Assembly (NCBI GenBank): GCA_007135385.1
Contig: SLIY01000165.1
Location: 1 to 15,629, forward strand
Origin: Leptolyngbyaceae cyanobacterium CSSed165cm_216
GTDB lineage: Bacteria > Cyanobacteriota > Cyanobacteriia > Phormidesmidales > Phormidesmidaceae
Reading direction: 5' to 3'
Length of the DNA stretch: 15,629 nt
Below, piece by piece: positions 5,621 to 12,959 of this stretch; position 1 is the first letter of the stretch; each line of letters opens with the position of its first letter. The notes under the pieces are model-generated. The model searched no databases. It was not told the origin of the DNA and worked only from the letters and a program-made list of their open reading frames with translations. The position numbers and the translations under genes were made by a program.

Positions 5621-7469
5621 TTTGATAGGGCTTGAGCAGGTAGAGCCCCCTGGGATCGTTGAGGGTTTGCAGCAGACTGACCTCGTCCCAAACGTCCAGC
5701 AACTGGCCGGTGACAGGATCGGGGCTATCTGTCGTTAGCCAGTTGGTCCACTGGGCCTGGGTTGGCTGGGACGCGAACAGGGTGAAAAACCGTTGCCAGT
5801 CATCCGGTTCGGGATATTCCCTTAGACGCCAGTCATCGCCTAAATCGGCTAGGTCTGCGGCGATCGCGATCGCCTGATTCAACCCCCCCAGTTCATCGAC
5901 TAACCCCAGGTCCTGGGCGGTGGTACCAGACCACACTCGTCCTTGGGCCACTTCGGCCACGGTGGCTCGGGGTAGGTCCCGTCCGGCTTCCACCCGGTCT
6001 AAGAAGGTGGCGTAGATGTTATCGACGGCGGTTTGCAAAATTGCCAATTCCTGGTCGGTCTTAGGCCGAGTCGGTGAAAGAATATCGGCCAGTTCCCCAG
6101 TTTTGACCCCCTCCCAGGAGACCCCCACCTTGTCCCCTAGCTCTTGTAGATTTAGAAACAAGCTGTAAACCCCAATCGAGCCGGTAATCGTCGCCGGTTG
6201 GGCCACAATGGTGTCTGCCAGAGCCGAAATCCAGTAGCCACCAGAGGCGGCCACGTTGCCCATGGACACCACCACGGGCTTATCGGCCTCTTGTAGCAGT
6301 TGTAGCTCCCGCAGAATTACATCTGAGGCGGTAGCGCTACCGCCGGGGCTATTCACCCGCAGCACAACCGCCTTGACATTGTCATTGCGCCGCAGCTGTT
6401 GGAGTTGTCGGGCCAGGGTGTTGCCAGCAATCACCTGGGGTTGGCCAAAGCCGCCGCCACTTTCCCCGTCGACAATCGGTCCCTCGGCATAGACCACCGC
6501 CACCTGATTGCTGGAGCGACGGCTCACCAGGTCATCGTCGATGGTGCGGGCATAGCGCCCCAAGCTAATCTGGCGAAAGCTAGGGGAATTGGGGTCACCA
6601 TTGCCATCACCCTCCTGCCCAGTCAGCTGCCGCAAGGCCTCGATCACCTCATCCTCGTAGGCAATTTCATCCACTAGATTCTCGCTCTGGGCCGCTTCCC
6701 CGAATAAGAAACCCTGGCTATCGGCAATGGCTTGCAGTTGCTGGGGCGCTAGCGATCGCGGCTCAACCATATCCGTCACCATGGTCTGCCATACATCATC
6801 CAGTAACTGCTGAATTTGGGTGCGCTCCTCGGGGCTCATGCTATCGGCAATAAACGGTTCCACCGCCGACTTGTAGGCCCCCACCCGGGTCACCTGTACC
6901 CCAATGCCCAGATTGTCCAGGGCCTCCGCCTGATACATCACCTCAGCATAGAGGCCGTTCATTTCCACGCTGCCTAGGGGGTTCAGGTACACCGTATCCG
7001 CCAAAGCCGCCAGGTAATATTCCCGTTCGCTCCAGGCCACATCGTAGGCCAGCACAGGCTTATCTGCTTCCCGAAAGGCTTGAATGGCGGGGTAAAGTTC
7101 CATTTGATTGGCTAGCCCGGTGCCGACAGTGGCTCCCCCCTTGAGATATAACCCGGCAATACGAGGATCATCAGCGGCGGCCTCCAGGGCGGCCACTGCC
7201 TGCCGTAGGGACAGGGCCGTCGGGGTGGGAGAGGCCAAGATCATTGACCGGGGATCGGCCATCGCTGGACCATCGGAAATGGGCGTAGATAGGTCGTACA
7301 CCAACAAAGTCCGATCAGCGACGGTCGGCGGATCAGGGCCTCGGGTAAAACTGGCCAGCAAAACCCCTACTAGGCCCACAGCCCCCACCGTCAGCAAAAA
7401 GCCCAACAACATGAAAAATAAAATCGACCCGGTCAGGCTAGCCAGGGTGTATTTGATAAATTGGCGCAT
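5607..7469 (-). CDS. sppA: Signal peptide peptidase SppA, 67K type (protease IV)
   Basis: SppA is a membrane-bound Ser/Lys protease that degrades leftover signal peptides and, in cyanobacteria, has been linked to light-acclimation proteolysis of antenna proteins. The 620-residue product is the long, duplicated form. It has an N-terminal membrane helix (about 10-41) and a first ClpP-like domain carrying the general base Lys200 in GAYKSAVEPF. The second domain has NSPGGSA (374-380) and the nucleophile Ser409 in NVAASGGYW; E. coli SppA uses Lys209 and Ser409. GAGGA lies about 10 nt before the ATG, within the tatA-sppA gap of 23 bp, so co-transcription with tatA is likely. The C-terminal tail after about residue 545 is a divergent extension. 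Nothing looks broken. Confidence 0.95.
   Translation of the reverse strand: MRQFIKYTLASLTGSILFFMLLGFLLTVGAVGLVGVLLASFTRGPDPPTVADRTLLVYDLSTPISDGPAMADPRSMILASPTPTALSLRQAVAALEAAADDPRIAGLYLKGGATVGTGLANQMELYPAIQAFREADKPVLAYDVAWSEREYYLAALADTVYLNPLGSVEMNGLYAEVMYQAEALDNLGIGVQVTRVGAYKSAVEPFIADSMSPEERTQIQQLLDDVWQTMVTDMVEPRSLAPQQLQAIADSQGFLFGEAAQSENLVDEIAYEDEVIEALRQLTGQEGDGNGDPNSPSFRQISLGRYARTIDDDLVSRRSSNQVAVVYAEGPIVDGESGGGFGQPQVIAGNTLARQLQQLRRNDNVKAVVLRVNSPGGSATASDVILRELQLLQEADKPVVVSMGNVAASGGYWISALADTIVAQPATITGSIGVYSLFLNLQELGDKVGVSWEGVKTGELADILSPTRPKTDQELAILQTAVDNIYATFLDRVEAGRDLPRATVAEVAQGRVWSGTTAQDLGLVDELGGLNQAIAIAADLADLGDDWRLREYPEPDDWQRFFTLFASQPTQAQWTNWLTTDSPDPVTGQLLDVWDEVSLLQTLNDPRGLYLLKPYQIRLK
5860..5873. 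repeat. HIP1 octamers (overlapping pair; nine copies in window)
   Basis: GCGATCGC, the highly iterated palindrome of many cyanobacteria, occurs here twice with a 2-bp overlap (5860-5867 and 5866-5873) inside sppA. Other copies start at 1186, 1380, 3764, 6752, 7815, 10008 and 13537, all inside coding regions. Nine copies in 15.6 kb far exceed chance and support a cyanobacterial host. The function of HIP1 is not settled. Confidence 0.9.
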
Positions 7470-7492
7470 GGCCCTGTAGTCCTCAATGGCAC

Positions 7493-7690
7493 TTACCGAT
7501 AGACATCTGCGTCTTCGGCATCATCATAAGCGTCGAGACTGTCTGGATCGGGAGGTTGGTTCATTTCTGCTTTAAAGCCACGCAGAGTCTTCCCCAGGGC
7601 ACTCCCTAATTCTGGAATTTTCTTGGGGCCAAAAATCAAGATGGCGACCCCAATCACAACAATAACCTCGGTCCAACCTAGATTAAACAT
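7493..7690 (-). CDS. tatA: Twin-arginine translocase subunit TatA/E
   Basis: TatA forms the protein-conducting part of the Tat system, which exports folded proteins across the cytoplasmic or thylakoid membrane. The 65-residue product has the diagnostic short N-terminal helix (MFNLGWTEVIVVIGVAILI), the FGPKKIPELG hinge at about 20-29, and an amphipathic helix GSALGKTLRGFKAEM. The tail (about 46-65) is strongly acidic (DPDSLDAYDDAEDAD). That is compact for TatA but complete, with its own stop. The gene is 23 bp upstream of sppA and 55 bp downstream of the aminotransferase. A TATAGT-like -10 at 7718-7723 could give it a separate promoter. Assignment to TatA rather than TatB rests on the small size and the FGPKKIPELG hinge. 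Confidence 0.93.
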   Translation of the reverse strand: MFNLGWTEVIVVIGVAILIFGPKKIPELGSALGKTLRGFKAEMNQPPDPDSLDAYDDAEDADVYR

Positions 7691-7745
7691 GACGATACGC
7701 AGCGTAAGAGTATGTTCACTATACCGTTAACCCTAGAATCAGGGC

Positions 7746-8948
7746 TTAGACCGAGGCGGTGACGGGCTCGAAGCGAAACCCCGCCTGGCGGATACGATCC
7801 ATGGCCTGACCCAGGCGATCGCAGTCAGCAATCAAACTCACCCGAATGTAATTTTCGCCCCCAGGACCAAAGGCATTACCCGGGGTAACCACCACCCCAG
7901 TTTCTTGCAGCACCTCAAGGGCAAAGTCCGTGGAGCTAATCCCCGGCGGGCAGGGCACCCACAGGTACATGGTGGCCTGGGGCTTGGTCACCGTCCAGCC
8001 CAGGGAGGCAAACTGGCTGATTAAAAAGTCGCGCCGAGCAGAGTAGCGGGTTTGTACCTCCTCTAGGTAGCGATCGGGCAACGAAAGGGCGGTTTCTGCT
8101 GCTTGCTGCAACGCCGCAAAAATCCCATAATCTAGGTTAGTTTTTAGGGTGCGTAAACCCTGAATGATGTGAGAGTTGCCCACCACAAAGCCCACCCGCC
8201 AACCGGCCATGTTGTAGGTCTTCGATAGGGTGTGAAACTCGACCCCCACGTCTTTACCCCCAGGAATTTCCAGTAGGCTGGTGGGCTGGTAACCGTCAAA
8301 GGCCAGTTCGGCGTAACACAGATCATGCACCAGCAAAATTTGATACCGCTGGGCGAAGGCCACCGCTTGCTCAAAAAAGGACCGGGGGGCCGTGGCCGCG
8401 GTGGGGTTATTCGGGTAGTTGAAAAATAGGGCTTTTGCCGATTCAGCTACCGCTGGGGGAATGGCGTCAAAGTCAATCAGCCAGTTATTCTCAGCCCTCA
8501 GATGCAAGTGATGAACCTTAGCCCCGGCAATCGCCGGTCCCCGAAAGTGGGCTGGGTAAGCGGGGGTGGGGACCAGGACTACATCCCCCGGGTTGATGAA
8601 CGCCATAGCCAGGTGGGTAATCCCCTCCTTTGACCCCAATAGGGGCAGGGCCTCAGCGGTAGGGTCTAACTGAACCCCGTAGCGACGGGCATACCAGTCT
8701 GTAATGGCGGTGCGAAAGCTAGCGGTGCCCTCAAAGGGGGGATACCCATGGTTACTGGCGTCACCAATGGCTAGGCGAGCCGCTTCTACCACGGGGGCGG
8801 GGGTAGGGCCATCAGGGTTACCCATCCCCAGATCAATCAAATCCAGCCCTTGCTCTCGGGCTCGGGCTTTGAGTTCATCGAGGCGGGCAAACACGTAGGG
8901 GGGCAGCGCACTGAGGCGATCTGCGGGCGGTATCCAATCTAAGCTCAT
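7746..8948 (-). CDS. PLP-dependent class I/II aminotransferase, AlaC-like
   Basis: This is a fold-type I pyridoxal-phosphate aminotransferase of 400 residues. It resembles E. coli AlaC (glutamate-pyruvate transaminase) as I recall that sequence: LPPYVF (15-20), DLGMGNPDGPTP (39-50), GSKEGITHLAMA (105-116), NYPNNPT (177-183), VHDLCYAELAFDGY with Asp209 and Tyr212, and HTLSKTYNMAGWRVGF with the PLP lysine at Lys243. Annotation pipelines often call such proteins aspartate or LL-diaminopimelate aminotransferase, so the substrate is not certain. The ATG overlaps the upstream gene's stop (ATGA). A strong GGAGGT (8955-8960) sits 6 nt before it inside that gene, indicating translational coupling. Product and spacing look intact. 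Confidence 0.92.
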   Translation of the reverse strand: MSLDWIPPADRLSALPPYVFARLDELKARAREQGLDLIDLGMGNPDGPTPAPVVEAARLAIGDASNHGYPPFEGTASFRTAITDWYARRYGVQLDPTAEALPLLGSKEGITHLAMAFINPGDVVLVPTPAYPAHFRGPAIAGAKVHHLHLRAENNWLIDFDAIPPAVAESAKALFFNYPNNPTAATAPRSFFEQAVAFAQRYQILLVHDLCYAELAFDGYQPTSLLEIPGGKDVGVEFHTLSKTYNMAGWRVGFVVGNSHIIQGLRTLKTNLDYGIFAALQQAAETALSLPDRYLEEVQTRYSARRDFLISQFASLGWTVTKPQATMYLWVPCPPGISSTDFALEVLQETGVVVTPGNAFGPGGENYIRVSLIADCDRLGQAMDRIRQAGFRFEPVTASV

Positions 8949-10099
8949 GGCTGCACCTCCGGGGCAACGGTAGCGGCAGAATCGGCCAACCGAGGTCGAT
9001 CTCGCAGTTCAGGACAGAGGGGCGACACCATGGCTGCCACCACAGCGTCAGGGGTGACCACAAAAGGCAAATGGTGAATATCAGACCCCTGGCGACAGGC
9101 AAATTCTGCCACCTGCTGCAGCTGCCGTAGGGAAATATCCCCCAGGCCCAAATCAGCTAGGGTCGTGGGTAGCCCCGCCGCCCCATAAAACTGAATCAGC
9201 TGTTGACGGGCGGCTGTGGCCAGGGCAGCCTTACCTGCCAGTTCTTCCAGGCGCAATTGCACCAAAATACCGTAGGCCACTTTTTCCCCATGCAGGGTGC
9301 CATGGCTAGCAGTCAGCTGGGTCAGCCCATTATGCACCGCATGGGCGGCAACCGTGCGGCACTGGGCACCCCCCACCCCGCCGATCACACCGGCCAGTAA
9401 CACCGTGGCATCAACTACCTGTTGCCAGTCATCTCCACCCCAGTCCTGGAGCGCCCCTGGGGTCTTTTGAAACAACATATCCCGCAGTACCCGGGCCTGC
9501 TGCACCGCTGATACAATCAGGGTCTGCTGGGAAGTGCCGCTACTGACAGACGCTTCATACCACTTAGCTAAACCATCGCCAATCCCCGCCACCAGGGTAC
9601 GGCGTGGGGCGGTGCGCACCAGGGCATAGTCTAAAATCAGCAGATCGGGGCAGCGGGGCAGGGCCACGTCGTACAGAAAGGCCCCCTGCTCGGAGTAGAC
9701 GTTGGATAGAGCGGTCCAGGCCGCACAGGTGGCCCCAGAGGTAGGCACCGTGACCACTGGGCAGTGGAGCTGGTGAGCCAATAGTTTGGCCGTATCCAGG
9801 GCTTTGCCGCCACCGATCCCAATCACCACATCCGCTTGATGGGTGGCAGCCTGTCGTCGTAGGCGAGTCAAGCTGGTTTCGCTGCAATCGCTGCCGTAGT
9901 GAGCTGTATGGGCAGTCAACCCTGCCTGCTGAAGGGCAGGCCGTAGGCGAGTAGCCAAGGCCAAGCTGTGGTTACCGCCAACGATTAACGGTCGTTGCCC
10001 TAAAGCCGCGATCGCGGCCCCCTGGGCGGCCAAAATCTCTGTACCCCGCACCACCTGGGCTGGGGCAATGGTTAGGCTGGGTAAAGCAAACGTAGTCAT
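8945..10099 (-). CDS. Iron-containing alcohol dehydrogenase family, GldA-like
   Basis: The 384-residue product belongs to the group III (iron/zinc) alcohol dehydrogenases, closest in motifs to glycerol dehydrogenase. The NAD-binding GIGGGKALDTAK is at 94-105, VPTSGATCAAWTALS is at 118-132, and metal ligands are visible as Asp175 in GIGDGLAKW, His253/His256 in AAHAVHNGL and His270 in LHGEKVAYG. These give the set needed for a divalent metal. The natural substrate is uncertain (glycerol, another polyol or a hydroxyketone). It lies 63 bp downstream of ycf51 and overlaps the AlaC-like aminotransferase by 4 bp, suggesting the two enzymes are made together. No Shine-Dalgarno is evident at ATG 10099. 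A HIP1 octamer lies inside at 10008. Confidence 0.9.
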   Translation of the reverse strand: MTTFALPSLTIAPAQVVRGTEILAAQGAAIAALGQRPLIVGGNHSLALATRLRPALQQAGLTAHTAHYGSDCSETSLTRLRRQAATHQADVVIGIGGGKALDTAKLLAHQLHCPVVTVPTSGATCAAWTALSNVYSEQGAFLYDVALPRCPDLLILDYALVRTAPRRTLVAGIGDGLAKWYEASVSSGTSQQTLIVSAVQQARVLRDMLFQKTPGALQDWGGDDWQQVVDATVLLAGVIGGVGGAQCRTVAAHAVHNGLTQLTASHGTLHGEKVAYGILVQLRLEELAGKAALATAARQQLIQFYGAAGLPTTLADLGLGDISLRQLQQVAEFACRQGSDIHHLPFVVTPDAVVAAMVSPLCPELRDRPRLADSAATVAPEVQP

Positions 10100-10162
10100 A
10101 GGTGGCCGTTAACAGGAATAGGGAGAGAGGTGAGCAAACTATGGGACGCCCTAGGTATCCCC

Positions 10163-10684
10163 CTAGCTCTCATTGGTTAGGGGTAATGCTGCCAGGGCCG
10201 ATTGGTCCACATCGACCTGATAGGCCGCGGCGTCTTCACCTTTAGGGGCGGGCTGGACCTGACCCACATAAACCAGCTTTGACACCCCCGGCTGATCATG
10301 CACGATCACCCGAGCCCGAACCGTGGGAACTTGTCCAGGTAGGCCTAGCCGGTAAGGCTTGAACAGGTTACTGGCCGCCTGTTGCAGGGTAGCATCAAGG
10401 GTATCCGGGGTAATGGTGGATGGCACGGCAATGACAATTTGGCTCGCCCCAGAATCGTAGACCGTGGCATAGGGCACAGCCCCCGGCACAACAGTCCGGC
10501 TAAAGGGCTCAAAACTTAGCCCTAGCAACCCCACTGTCAGCACTATAGAAAACCCCGCTGCCCCGACCAGCCGGAAGCGGATTCCCCACTTCAGTACAAA
10601 TGCTAGAACGGCCAAAGCAATCAGGGCCAGGGTGCCAAGAGCGGCCCACTGGGTGGCAACTAGAAACTTGTCCGGAGTCGGCAT
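10163..10684 (-). CDS. ycf51: Ycf51 family protein (DUF2518)
   Basis: The 173-residue product matches the Ycf51 family, found in cyanobacteria and some algal plastids and of unknown function. It has two N-terminal membrane helices (about 11-32 and 38-57) joined by KWGIRFRLVG, then the conserved PFSRTVVPGAVPYATVYDSGA (59-80) and ASNLFKPYRLG with a soluble C-terminal domain ending in acidic and alanine-rich sequence. It starts at ATG 10684 without a clear Shine-Dalgarno and heads a same-strand run ending with sppA. A small CTAGG/CCTAG hairpin (10151-10166) overlaps its stop codon. Family identification rests on these conserved stretches as I recall them. Confidence 0.87.
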   Translation of the reverse strand: MPTPDKFLVATQWAALGTLALIALAVLAFVLKWGIRFRLVGAAGFSIVLTVGLLGLSFEPFSRTVVPGAVPYATVYDSGASQIVIAVPSTITPDTLDATLQQAASNLFKPYRLGLPGQVPTVRARVIVHDQPGVSKLVYVGQVQPAPKGEDAAAYQVDVDQSALAALPLTNES

Positions 10685-10729
10685 ACTGGGTATGACTCTA
10701 TAATAAAGATAGACTAATCAAGATATCGC

Positions 10730-10747
10730 AGATAGTAATTTCTATCT
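10730..10747. repeat. AGATAG/CTATCT inverted repeat in divergent spacer
   Basis: AGATAG (10730-10735) and CTATCT (10742-10747) are inverted arms around a 6-nt A/T loop, about 46 nt upstream of ycf51. This could be an operator or hairpin. The 267-bp divergent spacer 10685-10951 also holds an 11-bp tandem repeat and is otherwise featureless and AT-rich next to ycf51. Confidence 0.3.
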
Positions 10748-10834
10748 ACCGTGGAGCTTGATGGGGCAATCCCAGCTCAGGACAGTCCCCTCTTCTCCGG
10801 TTTAGACCGTTAATTTAGATCCTATCAGCTCCTC

Positions 10835-10856
10835 AGAGTAGATTTAGAGTAGATTT
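10835..10856. repeat. Perfect 11-bp tandem duplication
   Basis: AGAGTAGATTT occurs twice in direct succession (10835-10845 and 10846-10856) in the spacer between ycf51 and the lipoprotein gene. Confidence 0.85.
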
Positions 10857-10951
10857 GCTGGGCATGGTGATCAATTGTCCGATTTATCTTCTGGGCCAGG
10901 CTAGTTGTAAAGCCACCCAAGACAAGGTACAACTTGAAGCCGTAACACCAT

Positions 10952-11551
10952 TTGATGGCGGCAGCTATGACGACAGGATTGATGCAGGATAGATGGGGCT
11001 TCACCACACGTCGCCGCTGGGGGGGTGGGGTGATCGGTACCTTAATGGCCCTGTTGCTAGTAGGTTGTGGCCAACCTCGAGTCGCCCAGTGCAATCAGCT
11101 GGCGGATGTGGTCAACCAAACCCAAGGCTTTATGCAAGAGTTTGAAACTGAGATTCAAGCCTTTAGCGAAAGTGCCGCCCAGGTCAAAGACCTCGATGAT
11201 ATTAAGCTGGCCGCCAGTCAGTACACGTCAGCTGTTGATAAAGTGGTGGTTAACCTGAATGGGCTAGTGGATGATCTGGAGGCAACCTCTCTCCAGGATG
11301 AAACCTTGGCTGACTTTCGGGATAGCTACATTGATGTTGTCGAAGGGTTTAGTGGAGCCTTAGACGACGCTCGTCAAGCTATGGATCTAGTGGTAACGGC
11401 TGAATCGGAAGCCGATCTGCCCGCCAGAATCGAGGAATCGCAGGAACAGACCATGAGAGCCGTGGCCGCCATTGAAGAGTTATCCCAAACAGAATCTCAG
11501 CTGATCAACGAAGTCAACGCCTACTGTGGAGCTGCCCAGCCGACGGAATAG
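10952..11551 (+). CDS. Putative lipoprotein, helical, unknown function
   Basis: I do not recognise a named family. The product is up to 199 residues with a basic, twin-arginine-containing n-region (TTRRRWGGG), a hydrophobic core (VIGTLMALLLV) and a lipobox LVGC with Cys39 as the lipidation site, so it should be membrane-anchored. The mature part is acidic and looks helical, like a four-helix bundle. Cys47 and Cys192 sit near its two ends and might form a disulfide. The first in-frame start is TTG 10952; ATGs at 10955, 10967 and 10982 are all possible and all keep the signal peptide. None has a well-spaced Shine-Dalgarno. It is divergent from ycf51. The coding call rests on the intact frame and the signal peptide. 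Confidence 0.7.
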   Translation: MMAAAMTTGLMQDRWGFTTRRRWGGGVIGTLMALLLVGCGQPRVAQCNQLADVVNQTQGFMQEFETEIQAFSESAAQVKDLDDIKLAASQYTSAVDKVVVNLNGLVDDLEATSLQDETLADFRDSYIDVVEGFSGALDDARQAMDLVVTAESEADLPARIEESQEQTMRAVAAIEELSQTESQLINEVNAYCGAAQPTE

Positions 11552-11590
11552 GCTAAGGCACTCACCGTTATAGGCACAAATGATAAGGGA

Positions 11591-11603
11591 GGTTGAGTCA
11601 ACC
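11591..11603. repeat. GGTTGA/TCAACC palindrome in the lipoprotein-to-unknown-gene spacer
   Basis: GGTTGA-G-TCAACC is a 13-bp near-perfect palindrome 40 nt after the lipoprotein stop. The 337-bp spacer 11552-11888 otherwise holds two of the tandem duplications at 11814-11876 and no convincing gene. Open frames there are broken or short. Confidence 0.3.
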
Positions 11604-11813
11604 CTGGTCCACTTCCTGGAGAGTTTCATCGAGATTCGGCGCTATTTTTCAAACCTGAAGTAAACTGAAGAGAATTAGTCTTTCGTGCGCTCAGATTGAT
11701 GGATTTTTCAAAGATCCAACCAGGATCAAACCCATACCGTCCTGACGTTCTGAGTGATATACAGCCATGCTCTTGCTACCCAGGGTTGGCTGGCTATCTC
11801 TGTGCTTCTCTGG

Positions 11814-11843
11814 TACAGAGAACACTGCTACAGAGAACACTGC
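11814..11843. repeat. Perfect 15-bp tandem duplication
   Basis: TACAGAGAACACTGC is present at 11814-11828 and 11829-11843, directly abutting. It is upstream of the favoured start at 11889. Confidence 0.92.
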
Positions 11844-11848
11844 ATTTT

Positions 11849-11876
11849 GAGGTTCATCAGGAGAGGTTCATCAGGA
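11849..11876. repeat. Perfect 14-bp tandem duplication
   Basis: GAGGTTCATCAGGA is present at 11849-11862 and 11863-11876. Because 14 is not a multiple of three, it would shift any frame running through it, which argues that this stretch is untranslated leader. The downstream AGGA (11873-11876) lies 12 nt before the ATG at 11889. Confidence 0.92.
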
Positions 11877-11888
11877 TCTGAGCGATTA

Positions 11889-12890
11889 ATGGCTCACCTG
11901 ATCTCAACTCATGATTATGTGATCTCAACTCATGATTATGTTTGGACACGTTATTGTATTGTGACCCATCAGTCCCAAGTCCCGCCACAGCTCAGGCAGC
12001 ATTTACTCGAGGTCGTTCACCCCAGCCCTGCCGATCAAATTTTGTTTGACCTGGCCCTTAGCACGATGAAAATGGGCGGTCATCGCTACGGAGCCTTTTT
12101 GGATGCGGCCACAACGGCCGCTAAGCTAGCCATTTATAGCACCTTCATTGAGCAAGGGGAAAATATTCGGAAAACGGGTTTTCTTTACCATGTGGAACCC
12201 AAGCGGATTAAAGCGATCGTCAAAGAAATAGAGGCTACCCTAGCTGAGGGCCAAAGTCTGAAGGTGCTCAACTCTAAGGAGCCTTACTACTTAATTGCCC
12301 TTCCCTTTCTATGGCAGGATAAATTTCCCTTTAAAGACAATCAACCTCGGGTTCGCATTCAAGGACTGACCCCTGGAGAGCGCAAGGCGATCGAGGCAAA
12401 ATTGCCGGAGGGGGCACCAAATGCCAGGATTTTAGACCAGGTGGAGTTCAATGAATTAATTGAAATGCTGCATGAGGTGTCCCAGACTGATTTGCCCAAA
12501 GGGCAGCGGATGCCTTGTAGTGATGCCCTCATGTCCCACATCAAGTTTCGCCTGCTGCACTCAGAAACGGTGATTCAGATTGATTCGCCTCTGGTGGATA
12601 TTCCCCTGTTTGCCTTGGTCAGCGAGTCCTATTCTCCCAAGGGGGAACGGGCACGGGTATTTGCCATGATTGACGATGTCGCTCGCTACTTTAACTTACT
12701 GCAAGCTTGGGTACGAGAAGAGGAGGGGGTATTGCGGGGGGTGGAGGTCTTCGATATCGACCCCGATCGTCGCCAGGCGGCTTTGGATGAACTGGACGAA
12801 CTACTCCGCACCTGGGCTGATAAATATCACCAGGATCAAGGGTTTCCCATGGTCTTGCAATTCGCGGCAGGTACTCGAGAGTATGGCTAA
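11889..12890 (+). CDS. Conserved-looking soluble protein of unknown function
   Basis: I do not recognise this 333-residue product. It has no signal peptide or membrane span and is rich in charged helices. Segments that look constrained include KMGGHRYGAFLDAATTAAKL (about 61-80), YHVEPKRIKAIVKEIEATL (about 100-118), LNSKEPYYLIALPFLWQDKFPF (about 127-148) and DSPLVDIPLFALVSESYSPKGERARVFAMIDDVARYF (about 232-268). The same frame is open upstream to 11754, but that stretch crosses the 15-bp and 14-bp duplications and has odd Cys/Arg content. I therefore take ATG 11889 as the start. Residues 5-11 (ISTHDYV) repeat at 12-18 because of a 21-bp duplication. It lies 69 bp upstream of crtD on the same strand and may be co-transcribed. 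No function is offered. Confidence 0.78.
   Translation: MAHLISTHDYVISTHDYVWTRYCIVTHQSQVPPQLRQHLLEVVHPSPADQILFDLALSTMKMGGHRYGAFLDAATTAAKLAIYSTFIEQGENIRKTGFLYHVEPKRIKAIVKEIEATLAEGQSLKVLNSKEPYYLIALPFLWQDKFPFKDNQPRVRIQGLTPGERKAIEAKLPEGAPNARILDQVEFNELIEMLHEVSQTDLPKGQRMPCSDALMSHIKFRLLHSETVIQIDSPLVDIPLFALVSESYSPKGERARVFAMIDDVARYFNLLQAWVREEEGVLRGVEVFDIDPDRRQAALDELDELLRTWADKYHQDQGFPMVLQFAAGTREYG
11899..11940. repeat. Perfect 21-bp tandem duplication inside the unknown gene's 5' end
   Basis: The 21-bp unit at 11899-11919 (beginning TGATCTCAACTC, ending GATTATG) is repeated exactly at 11920-11940. It is in frame and duplicates ISTHDYV near the N-terminus of the unknown protein. Confidence 0.92.
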
Positions 12891-12945
12891 GCCAATTCCT
12901 AGACCCATCAACTACCGCTGCAATGGGGCTAAAATGAGGAGCATG

Positions 12946-12958
12946 TAACAAAATGTTA
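12946..12958. promoter_or_regulatory. TAACA-AAA-TGTTA inverted repeat just before crtD
   Basis: A 5-bp inverted repeat (12946-12950 and 12954-12958) lies directly before the crtD ATG. It overlaps TGTAACAAAAT (12944-12954), the same 11-mer found at 3520-3530 upstream of the DUF2993 gene. It would occlude the start region if bound or folded. Chance is a real possibility in AT-rich leader sequence. Confidence 0.25.
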
Positions 12959-12959
12959 A

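Noticed and set aside
9564..9887. 107-residue frame inside the GldA-like gene
   Set aside because: Same-strand, out-of-frame shadow of a gene with complete catalytic motifs.
11696..11881. 61-residue frame in the spacer before the unknown gene
   Set aside because: It runs through two of the recent tandem duplications, one of them 14 bp and frame-shifting, has no recognisable content and ends just before the real gene.
11754..11888. N-terminal extension of the unknown protein to the first in-frame start
   Set aside because: The extra 45 residues are created partly by the 15-bp and 14-bp duplications and have atypical Cys/Arg-rich content; ATG 11889 is a more sensible start.
11814..11940. CRISPR array
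   Set aside because: The repeats are three different units, each present twice with no spacers, and there are no cas genes.
12691..12951. 86-residue minus-strand frame opposite the end of the unknown gene
   Set aside because: Proline- and arginine-rich shadow opposite a longer open frame; no motif support.
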